DNA of 64,000 nt. It comes from Amanita rubescens (taxonomy: Eukaryota; Basidiomycota; Agaricomycetes; Agaricales; Amanitaceae). The translations under genes and the position numbers were made by a program. This document shows, in pieces, positions 32,378 through 42,166 of the stretch (position 1 is its first letter; each line of letters begins with the position of its first letter). Location of the stretch: contig WION01000003.1 in the NCBI GenBank assembly GCA_015039365.1, positions 620,001-684,000 on the forward strand. The letters are read 5' to 3'. Below the pieces are notes generated by a model. That model had not been told where the DNA came from. It saw only the letters and a program-made list of their open reading frames with translations, and made no database searches.

Positions 32378-33877
32378 TCAACGGGCCCATCCACCCTCCC
32401 CATTCGCGTGTCTTGCATTTCTGTCTTCGAAGCGATCTTCTTTATCTTCTCTTCTTTTGTCATCTCTTCGACGATCCAAGTCATCCCTGCGACGGTCATA
32501 ATAATAATCAGGTACTCTGCGATCATCATAGCCTCCTCGCCGGTAATCATCGTACCCTGCAGGCCTTTTGTCTTCCTCCCTCCGGGGGGGTGGAGACCTG
32601 GGACGACGATCTTCATAGTCCGTGCGGCGAGGAGGAGATCTTGAACGGTCTCGGCGATGATTTCTGTCCTCTCTGTTGTGGCGGTCGTCCCTGCCGTAAC
32701 GGTTGTCCCTATAGTGATCGTCGCGTCGTTCATCGCGACGATAATTATCAGGACCGTTACGCTAACACGACTTTAGTTCAACGTAGCAATGGTACAAGAC
32801 GCTGCTTACAACATCGTCGTAGGCAACGCGAACAGGACGACCACGAAGTTCCTTGTTGTCCAAGTCTTTGACTGCACGGTCCGCGTCTTCTCGAGAAAGA
32901 TACTCAAGAACTCTGGTACAATACTCCAGTCAATCAGATCAATCACCATACATTCAAACCCTTACCCTTGTCCAGGAAAGTCCCGGTCTATATCCGCGAA
33001 GGAGACGCTACCTGCATCTCTGCCGAAATCCTTCAAGTCCTATGTGGAGTGATGACAGATTAGGTTCGTCCTTCGTTCTTAGCACATGACCGGAGGATAG
33101 GAGCCCGAGTTCCCAGACGACAGAAAGGTAAACCACGTCCGATTCACCGAATAAGCGTCAATGCTTTGAAGATGCCAACCAATCCAACGGAAAGCGCAAG
33201 CAGCCTCGGATATCAGACGATATGCATGCCTCCAAAGGTCCGGGGAAAGCCAGGATTGGATGAACGTCGTACCTGCCAGCTGGTGTCACGGGAAAGGCCA
33301 GTAACAATCAAACGGATACCGGGGGGCCTACGCGACCGAGGGGTACTATAAACAGTTCATGGCGATAAGTAAAAGAATGGTAGTCTGTTTTTTTTTACTC
33401 TACCCATGATTTCTTTCGCCGCCGCCCTCATACACGTCACGGCGAGGGCGGCTTTCTTTTGCAAACTCTACGACAATACTGGATGAAAATTTAGCTTCAA
33501 TCGTTTTACCACCTAAACTATGCTGACTTTGCACCCATGAACGGTTTTCCATTGAAGTTATGCACAGCATCTTCCGCATCCTAAACCAAGATGTAAATGA
33601 ATCCTCACCGCACTACTGATGGTATTACCTTGGAATTCTCGAACTCGACGAAACCAAAACCTGGCATCGCCATTAGTAGGCTAAGGGGGAGGCGCCAATG
33701 ACATACCGGTCATCACACGGCAGTCAACGATGCGTCCATAGCCTTCGAAAAATTTCATCACATCTTCAGAACGTGTATCCGCGGGAAGTCCTGTTGATGG
33801 AGGGGTAGTGATTGATGTATAATTATGTCGGAAACAAGAAAAATATGCGCACTGCCTAGATAGAGACGTCTGGCCAT
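32378..33877 (-). CDS. SR-type RNA-binding protein, two RRMs and Arg/Asp-rich tail
   Basis: Splicing or mRNA-export factor of the SR/Npl3 kind. RRM1 starts at the N-terminus: MARRLYLGRLPADTRSEDV, GYGRIVDCRVMTG, then FGFVEFENSKDAEDAVHNF. A linker rich in Arg/Gly/Pro leads to RRM2 (IRLIVTGLSRDTSWQDLKDFGRDAG, SVSFADIDRDFPGQG). The C-terminal about 120 residues are almost all Arg, Asp, Tyr and Ser-Pro (RDRSRSPPRR, RRPRSPPPRR), an RS/RD domain. Exon 1 is about 25 nt, ending inside the GR codon before LPADTR. Introns are frequent and short. Which SR protein it is cannot be fixed from sequence; the RRM1 start resembles Npl3/SRSF1-like proteins. Confidence 0.85.
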
Positions 33878-34040
33878 GGTTGTTGGGAGTAAGACTCAAG
33901 GTTGTCTGAGTTTGAAATTGCTGAACGTCCATCAACCTTTTTGATCAGAGCACGGACCATGTGTCTAATCACAGCCAATAAACCGATTACTCGCTTGTCT
34001 CCAGGAACAGCATATTATAATAATATATAGTTTACTTTGA

Positions 34041-36016
34041 TCAATGTTGAGACCAGTTAATCGTACTAAGATCAATTCCTTCTTGCACCATCTCCCACAA
34101 AGGACTGGGGTAGTGGCTGTTAGTTACGCAGCACAGAATCGCGGCTATTCTTACCTCATATCACGAAGCCTTTGAACAGTTCTGATGATGTGTTTCACAA
34201 CATAGTCAATCTCAGCCTCGGTGGTAAACCGACCGATCCCGAACCGAAGAGAGGAATGTGCCATGTCTTCCGCAGCCCCTGAAGTTCATCATTAGACAAA
34301 CGGAAATCAACGCGCAAAGTGCGATCAAGTTATACCTAAGGCACGCAACACGTATGATGGTTCCAGTGATGCAGATGTACAAGCACTGCCCGATGAAAGG
34401 GCAATGTCCTGAAGCACAGGTCAGGATATCCCAAACAATGATTGATTAGCAGACAAGATACCTTCAATGCCATTAATAGACTTTCTCCTTCAATGTAGGC
34501 AAAACTGAGATTGACACAGCCCGGATATCCGTTGATATCCCCGTTGCGAACGACGTGCTCTACATGTGCATTGATACCATTTATAAGGCGATTGGAAAGT
34601 TCTTGTATTCTGGCATGATCTCTCTGTAAGATTTGGTCAGTACTTGTCAATCAAGAACGTGCAATGATGGATGATCAGTACCCCTGCACACGCATCACTG
34701 CAGAGCTGACAGTCCGGCGAGTGAAGCGCCGGTCCCTGTCACTCTACTCGATAAGACTGTGCACTCAAATTCGTCACATCGCTGCCCTGAATGAACACTA
34801 ACCTTCATTTCCATTTTGGCAATGCGTGTTGCTTCGCCCAATCCAACCGCCAAAGCAGGCGCCAAAGTGCCGCTTCGTAAACCACGCTCTTGTCCACCTC
34901 CGCTCATTAAAGGTTCTAACCTTACTCTTGGCCTTCTCCTCACGTATAGCGCTCCTATTCCCTTTGGCGCATACAGCTTATGCCCTGATATACTCATGAG
35001 ATCAATGTTCATATCGTTCACGTCTAATGGAATCTTTCCAACGGCTTGTGCAGCGTCAGTGTGGAAATAAATTCCACGATGTTTTCGCAACAATGCCCCG
35101 ATCTCTTTCATTGGTTGGATTACGCCAATCTCGTTGTTCACTGTCATGATCGATACGACAGAGGTATCTGGTCGAATGGCAGCTTCAAGTTCGTCCAATG
35201 AGATGAGACCATTCGTTTGCACGGGTAGATAAGTAATGTCGAATCCTTCCTCTCCAAGTTTGCGACATGAATCTAGGACACATTTGTGTTCCTATAATCA
35301 GAGGTGTCATTAGAAGGGTAGCGTATAACGTTAGACTATGCAGCATACTGTTTGAGTAGTTATGATATGCCGTTTCTTGTCCTTGTGAAATCGAGCGACA
35401 CCCTTGATCGCCGTGTTGTTGCTTTCGGTCGCTCCAGACGTGAATATTATGTCTTTTGGGTCCGCGCCAATCAGATCTGCGATATTCTTAGAACTTTTCT
35501 CAGTACAAAATGCTCAAAGTTGTTCAGTCGATACATGCCTTTCGAGCATCTTCAACAGCTTTCTCGGACTCCCAACCATAAGCATGAGTACGGCTGTGCG
35601 GGTTTCCAAACTGATCCGTCAGGTAAGGAAGCATGGCATCTAGAACTCGGGGATCAACCGGAGTTGTTGCCTTTGACGAATGTTATGCGGTACAACATTT
35701 TTACTAGTCAAAATCGTACCTGCATGTCCAGGTAAATGGGTCTTGTTTTCTCGATCAAAGAACCCTCCCGTTTCGGTATCTCAACCTTGAATCCAAGCAT
35801 ATCTAGTCTCAAGAGTAGGTCTCACGATATGACAGGTTAAACAAAGCGCTACGAACCGGCCCTGGGGGCGAGATGAGTCTCGTCCTGGTAAGATGACGGA
35901 ACTTCCACGACACTTGCTCTGTCAACATTTGAAGGTTGCACAAAGTATCTGCGAGCTACAACCGCTGTTTTGGTGCTGCATTGACGAGAAACTGAGCGGG
36001 ATAGTCTTGGTAACAT
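34041..36016 (-). CDS. NFS1: Cysteine desulfurase (mitochondrial)
   Basis: PLP enzyme that takes sulfur from cysteine for Fe-S cluster assembly and tRNA thiolation. The N-terminus [22 protein letters not shown] is a typical mitochondrial presequence. Conserved parts include [60 protein letters not shown] and the PLP lysine in [17 protein letters not shown]. The mobile loop with the active-site Cys reads [22 protein letters not shown]. The C-terminus ends [14 protein letters not shown], the usual eukaryotic end. I used the ATG at 36016; the frame is open upstream but without need. At least nine exons. The downstream neighbour is the SR gene on the same strand. Confidence 0.96.
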
Positions 36017-36783
36017 GGCGGGTGCTACGAGTGCGAGTGCGGCCGAGTGTGAAATATTGCGCCGATCACGTGCTGAAGGAAGTCCGTCACTCCGAAGGAG
36101 ACCTGTCACTTGTATCGCCTTCCTGGGCTCGCCAGGATTCGCTTAGATTATTGCCATTCGGAATTAGGTGCTGCGTTTGCGCTGAGCTATTCCAAAACCT
36201 GTTAGCGCAATCGTAGAACGGCCCCCTGAGGCGACAGCGTTGTTTCTGACAAGCAGTAGTACGTAATTATGTCTTCGTCTCGTCGGGAGATCCGAAAATG
36301 CGAGATATTGGGAGATACAGGTACCATTAATCAGATTGACTGGAATATAGGTACCAGATCTCAATTGAAACCATTACTGCTGCTCGCGCTGATGTGCGGA
36401 TAGCGGTTCTTTGCATTGACAAGGGTAGCGGCTGGCTACGATATTATTTGAATTGAATACGGTCCGGCCCCCCCACGTGCTGCAACAATTACAGTTGGAC
36501 TTGGGAAAATTAGTGGAACCTCAAATTAACGTTACTCCAGCGTCGAGAAAAGCAAGTCCGAAAATCACGGTATGGATATTCGACCATAAGTGTGGCACAA
36601 ATATCCCAACTAAGGCACAAGCACTAGACAACGAGGGTAGTGAACAAGATCCGATGGCGATTGATCTGACTTGGCAAAAAATACAGATGTCCTATGCGTA
36701 ACGTGAACTGATGCAAAACAGTATAATGAGGTTGGTAATGTAACAGCAATGGCAGATAGCGGTAGAGAGAGACGCAAAATCAA
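36017..36783. other. 767-bp intergenic region, largest in the window
   Basis: Lies upstream of NFS1 and downstream of the EH-protein gene, both on the minus strand. No supported coding sequence: the plus-strand frames at 36453 and 36749 lack conservation features, and the first begins with TTG. One E-box CACGTG (36474-36479) sits after a C-run. It is the best place in the window to look for a missed noncoding RNA or long promoter. Confidence 0.4.
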
Positions 36784-38630
36784 CTATATCAGAATGGCTT
36801 TGGCCTGTGGGACTCGGGGTGCTTCATTGCGTCGTGCAACCCCTAGTCCACTACTGCGGCTACTACTTGTATACAAATTAACAGAAGGAGGGTGCTTGAG
36901 TGGATCCGTATGTGAGCGGCGCAACTCTTCGTCTATTCTCCACATGCCTCGGACAAAGGATTCCCGATTGAGCGCGCCTGCTTTCAACGGGTCGCATTCG
37001 ATCCTGTCAAAAGAAATCAGCCGCAATGACAGCGGAAGCCAGCGAAACACTACCATATATCTCGCAACTTCTTCCTATCCAACCCCGAGCGTATCCATAT
37101 ACATCGTATGATGCGACCATCCAAGGTTTCGTTATTATCTACCACATGATCGACCGGTTCACCAGAGTCATCTTGTGCCTTGCTTTCGGGAAAATTCCCT
37201 CCACCAGACGTGGTGAGATCTATAGAGAGCCCACGCCATCCCACCGCTCGGCGACTTCTCCTGGCTTCAGCTGGAGTTAGCAGAGGGGGCATGTCTTTGA
37301 GCCTTTTTTCGGCCTTTCGTCGTTGTACGACATTGGCGTTGAAAAGGTCCTCGTACCTCTTCCGCGCCTTGGGAGGGATAGGAGTCGGTCTTCTAACCTT
37401 TTGAATAGATGCTAGTTGCACGGTAGGAATCGAAGATGGGATGGTCTTATTATGACTTGGCTGATAAGTCGCATAATTTACAGAAAAGCCACTGTCAGAA
37501 GTTGCATTACTAAGGATAGAGCTTCGATCGGAAGAACGCGATGGTAGTGGAGGCACGCGTCGGGAAGCAATACTGGGTACGATGTATGAATTGGCAAGCG
37601 TTGATGTCGACGATGATGCAGATAAGAATGGCCGTACAACTGGCGGCGCTGGCGTTGATCGCGCAGGTAGCGGTAGGGGAACCGGTGGCTTCGGAGCGGC
37701 GGTCCCAAAAAAAGATGAAGATGGACGCCGAGGCAAGCTAGGTGGGTGGACTTTCCGATGAGCTGTGGCTCGCTCCCAATCGAGATTTATTAATCTTTCT
37801 GTGGCAGGACTTGCTAGAGAAGTAGAAGGCACTTCTTCATACGATTCGTCCAAGCTGACAGAATCGCTTCCATAGCTTTTCACGGATAGATCACGTTCTA
37901 GTTCCTGTTCAAAAGGGAAGGAAGTGATATGCTGAGAGGAGGTAGAAGTACTTGGAGAAGAAAGGGATACGGAGTGAAATGATGATATTGAAGAAGCCGG
38001 GGCATGTCCAGGGCGATGACTGGAGTCGGGCTTTGGCGGATATGTGTGACCTCTATCGACGGTCAAAGGTGGATACAGATACGACGTAGAAGATGAGTGC
38101 AGCGAGGATGAAGATGCGACAGATCTGAGAGAGCCGCGAGCGTGGAGACCGGATGATGCACCTGCAAGAGGTTTTGAAACCAGATGCTTTGGCTTTGGCT
38201 TGACCATTGGCGGTGATTCTAGATTGATGAGGGGCGCAGTAATCTGACTTGAAGAGTCTGTCGCTCCATTGTTAGCGTGGCCGTTGTGACGCCCGTTTCT
38301 TGTAAGGATGGATAGAGGTTGGGAACGACGGAGATGGCTCGCGGTGAACTCGTCCTCGACAACCCAATCTCTGAGATCTATGAGAGATGTTTTTCGGCCG
38401 AGGTTTGGGGGCGAGGGGGAAGGCGAGGGTTTAGATGGCTTCCTCGGTGCAAATTGGACTACTGGGGGGAGAGCACTGGCTGTAGTTGGTGAAATTGGAG
38501 TCTCGAGCAAATTCTCGCTAGAATTTTGTGATCTTTTCGCTGGCAAGAATACTGTGGATGATGGCGATGAAGAAAGGCCAGCGAGGGACTCAAAGGCGGC
38601 GATTTTCGCCTGGACGGTCGCGGAGGACAT
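36784..38630 (-). CDS. EH-domain protein (fungal IRS4/TAX4-like)
   Basis: About 595 residues. The N-terminal two thirds are disordered and rich in Ser/Pro with many basic and SP/TP sites. The C-terminus carries an EH domain typical of the IRS4/TAX4 group: KARKRYEDLFNANV, AVGWRGLSIDLTT, LDGRIIRCIWIRSGLDRKKLRDIW, then ECDPLKAGALNRESFVRGMWRIDEELRR. These proteins regulate phosphoinositide levels and autophagy in yeast; the role here is inferred. An intron (GTAGTG...TTTGACAG) joins DIW to IECDP. The start is the ATG at 38630 (MSSATVQAKIAAFE); a CACCTTTCTCAG acceptor just upstream suggests a leader intron. It is head to head (58 bp) with the UPF0045 gene. Confidence 0.85.
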
Positions 38631-38688
38631 CGAAGCAGCTGAGAAAGGTGGGCTGGCCGGTTTGCTCAGTGCCGCCACCACAATACTA

Positions 38689-39283
38689 ATGTCTAGCTCG
38701 ACAAATGATCTCTACGCAGTTGCAGGCACGCACTGCCAACAACTACCGTCTTTTCAATCGCTAATTTGCACTCTATAGACTTTTGTCTCATTCCAATTGG
38801 TACTGGCGAACCCTCGGTAAGAACTCGGTCCGACCATCGTAGTATATTCACTTCGTAAAAGGTTGCTCGATACATTGCAGAGTGCCACCGCGTCCTTCAG
38901 AATACTGATCTCGTCTTTAAAGTGCGTCCTTTTACTCGCAAGGGATCACTCTGGCTCTGACCGCCATGGCAGATGCAGTAAGCGTTGAACCGTCGTTGTC
39001 CATTTATGCCACTTTTCACGCCTTCCCAGTGGCTACGGGACTAATATAGGTGAATCGTGTGGAAGATCTCGATTTCCTGATTTATAACTTCCGAGCAGAA
39101 GGTCCATGGTCGAAAGTAATGGAAGCGATCCACGATTGCCATGCTGCGGTACATGCCATGGGTGCCGCGCGAGTTGCTACAGACATTCGGATTGGAACGC
39201 GCATCGATAGAGAAATACCGATAGGAGAAGGGAACGAAGGCAAGGTGAAGCGGGTCGAGGAGATTCTGGCTGCTGAGCGCTGA
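38689..39283 (+). CDS. ECM15: UPF0045/Ecm15 thiamine-binding-like protein with 5-nt microexon
   Basis: Small ferredoxin-fold protein of the UPF0045 (MTH1187/YkoF-like, thiamine-binding) family; yeast Ecm15 is a homologue of unclear role. The model has six exons: 38689-38725, 38779-38816, 38862-38921, 38973-38977, 39030-39049 and 39099-39283. They sum to 345 nt, 114 residues. The fourth exon is five bases, ATGCA. Joined, the protein contains VADFCLIPIGTGEPSVARYIAE, then VFKMHGYGTNIEGPW and ARVATDIRIGTRID, all family hallmarks; no other splicing gives the MHGYGTNIEGPW segment. Intron 1 begins GCACGC (GC-AG). The stop is only 26 bp before the MCM7 start on the same strand. Confidence 0.88.
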
Positions 39284-39309
39284 GCGGACGTAGACACATT
39301 CACACGCAG

Positions 39310-42058
39310 ATGTCTTTACCTACCATTAGCATCGGTATCGTCTATGATAACGAGAAAGGTTTGAAACTACTTTTTTGACCTCACTTGCGTCTCATATTCA
39401 TCCAGAAATCATCGCCGATTTCATCTCCAACTTCAAATTCACCGACAAGGACCTCGAGGGTAACTTTGCCAATATCCATCTAGGCGACGATGACGACATA
39501 GACAACATTGAACGGTCCCCTCTCAAGTACATTACTCAACTAGTACGCGTCCAGCACCATATTCTACGCGTCTTTAACAATCCGCTAGCAAAGAATCGCG
39601 AACCGAGAACAACAAATGCTCTTGGTCGAATTGGAGGACATTAAAACTGTACGCGCCGTTTCGTCCTTGTACCCACAATTTTAGCTGACCAGAACCCATA
39701 GCATCAGAATGACGCGTCTGACCTCGTTGCACGCATTCAAAGCAATACCCGTCGATATGTAAATCTATTCTGCGAGGTCATCGACAAGCTTATGCCACAG
39801 CCGACAAAAGATATAAGTGAGCATGACGAAGTCATCGACGTGATATTGCACCAGCGCCGTGAGAGGAATCAGCAGATAGACGGTGCGCAGGATGGGTTTC
39901 CAGATCACCTTTTGCGTCGCTAGTACGCTTCCGCCTATTTATCTGTTACCTGTTTTGACGCGTCAACAGCAACCTCTACTTCCGGTCTCTGAAGAAGGAC
40001 GCACCAATGGCAGTGAGAGACGTCAAGGGCAACCATCTAGGCAATCTAATAACAGTCAGAGGCATCGTCACTCGTGTTTCAGAGGTCAAGCCACTGCTAC
40101 AAGTCAATGCCTACACTTGCGATATTTGTGGTTCTGAAACTTTCCAAGATATATCCAACAAGACATTCATGCCCATTCTTGACTGCGAGAACATAGACGA
40201 GTGCAAAAAGAACGGAATCCACGGCACCCTTCATATGCAAACCAGAGCTTGCAGGTTTAGTCCTTTTCAAGAAGTTAAAATACAAGAAATGGTAACTGAC
40301 CATCTCGGGGGAAAGAAGAATATACGCTGATTTGTCGTGACAGGCAGACCAAGTCCCTGTGGGACATATACCTCGTTCCATGACGGTCCATGTCAATGGC
40401 GCTTTGACTCGTATGCTGAGCCCTGGAGATATAGTCCACCTTGCAGGAATATTCTTGCCTGTTCCTTACGCAGGTTATCAAGCAATACGCGCTGGGCTTC
40501 TCACAGACACATATCTTGAACTGCATCACGTCCTGCAATTGAAGAAACAATACAGCGAAATGCAACTGACGCCTGAAATCAGCGCTTACATTAGCGCCCT
40601 CAAGACTGATCCTGCGTTGTACAATAGACTGGCTCAAAGTATAGCGCCCGAAATTTATGGCCATCTGGACGTCAAGAAGGCACTTTTACTGCTGCTTGTT
40701 AGCGGTGTGACCAAAATTACTGGAGACGGCATGAAGATCAGAGGAGATATCAACATATGCTTAATGGGTGATCCTGGTGTGGCCAAATCTCAGCTTCTCA
40801 AGTATATTTCCAAGGTCGCACCGCGAGGTATTTATACCACAGGTAAAGGATCGTCTGGCGTAGGTCTAACAGCGGCTGTCATGCGGGATCCTGTTACGGA
40901 CGAGATGGTCTTAGGTTTGCTTTCCTTGTACGTCCCGTACATCACCGGATTAACAGTTGTCTTCAAGAGGGTGGTGCATTGGTCTTGGCTGACAACGGCA
41001 TTTGTTGCATCGATGAATTTGACAAGATGGATGAATCCGACAGAACAGCCATTCATGAAGTCATGGAACAGCAAACAATATCGATATCGAAAGCCGGAAT
41101 CTCGACTACGTTGAATGCTCGTGCTTCAATCCTAGCTGCTGCCAATCCTTTATATGGTCGCTATAATCCTAAAATATCCCCTGTAGACAATATCAACTTA
41201 CCCGCTGCCCTGCTATCTCGATTTGATCTAATGTTCTTGATCCTTGACAAGCCTTCCAGGGAGGATGACGAGAGATTGGCAAAGCACGTCACCTATGTCC
41301 ATATGAACAACAGACATCCACAATCCGACGTTGAACTGGTCGAACCGCATATTCTCAGGTTAGAACCTCTTCCTTTTGCCACTTCCGCTCGCCTTACGAT
41401 CTTCCGCAGACATTATATTGCAGAGGCACGACGGATACGACCCACGGTACCTCAGCATGTGTCCAGCTATATTGTAGATTCTTACGTCCGACTGCGGAAA
41501 ATCTCCAAGGGTGAAGCCGAGCAAAACAAATCCCATTCATATACCTCTGCTCGTACACTTCTTGGCGTGCTCCGCCTGGCCCAGGCTCTCGCGCGGCTGC
41601 GGCAATCCGATACAGTGGAAGTGCCTGACGTTGATGAAGCGTTACGTCTTATGGACTGCAGCAAAGAAAGCTTGCTAGATGACGGCGACAAAGATGTGGA
41701 GACTGACAGGTCCCCCGTCAGCCGGATTTTCAGACTCATCAAACAGATGGCTGGTTCGGGTCAGAGACCTGGGAGAAAACAACCCAAAGCTATTGGTAGA
41801 GGACGTGACATGGATGTAGATTCTGATTCAGAGGACGAAGTCGACCAGCTCTCCATGGTTGATATCAGGAGGAAGGTGCTATCAGCGGGCTTCACTGAAG
41901 TACAACTAACCGAAACGATTAATCAAGTAAGTACAGGGATTTACCCGTTAATGACTGTTGCTGACTTAGTAACTTGCACTTGCCAGTACGAGAACCTAGG
42001 ACTTTGGGTCAAAACTGCGGGTGGTGCTAAGCTACTTTTCATCGAGAATGACGATTGA
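39310..42058 (+). CDS. MCM7: MCM7 replicative helicase subunit
   Basis: Subunit of the MCM2-7 helicase. Landmarks: N-terminus [24 protein letters not shown] fold with a zinc-binding region ([10 protein letters not shown]...CENIDEC); [20 protein letters not shown]; Walker [36 protein letters not shown] (Walker B); arginine finger [12 protein letters not shown] linker follows, then a winged-helix C-terminus ending in [15 protein letters not shown]. At least eight exons; one intron interrupts [15 protein letters not shown]. Three ACGCGT hexamers lie in the first 650 bp of the gene (39545, 39566, 39958), the last inside an intron. The start ATG is 26 bp after the upstream gene's stop, so its promoter must overlap that gene. 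Confidence 0.96.
39955..39966. other. 12-bp palindrome with ACGCGT core inside an MCM7 intron
   Basis: TTGACGCGTCAA is a perfect palindrome lying just before the CAACAG acceptor of the intron at 39923-39969. Its core is an MCB-type hexamer. It could be chance, or an internal control element. Confidence 0.3.
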
Positions 42059-42166
42059 TATGTGATGGGCTCTTTGCTTGCCATTAAATACTATATAGGT
42101 ATCTAGATGTACGAGAACGAATGTGTTGTACAAATTCGTCAATATTAATATATATATCCAAGGCAA

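Noticed and set aside
36453..37111. Two plus-strand frames upstream of the EH gene
   Set aside because: The first begins with TTG; the second overlaps the EH-domain exon in antisense; neither shows protein-like conservation.
38966..39283. Short UPF0045 protein starting at the ATG at 38966 (MADAV...)
   Set aside because: It would lack the conserved DFCLIPIGTGEPSV and MHGYGTNIEGPW segments, which are found in upstream exons.
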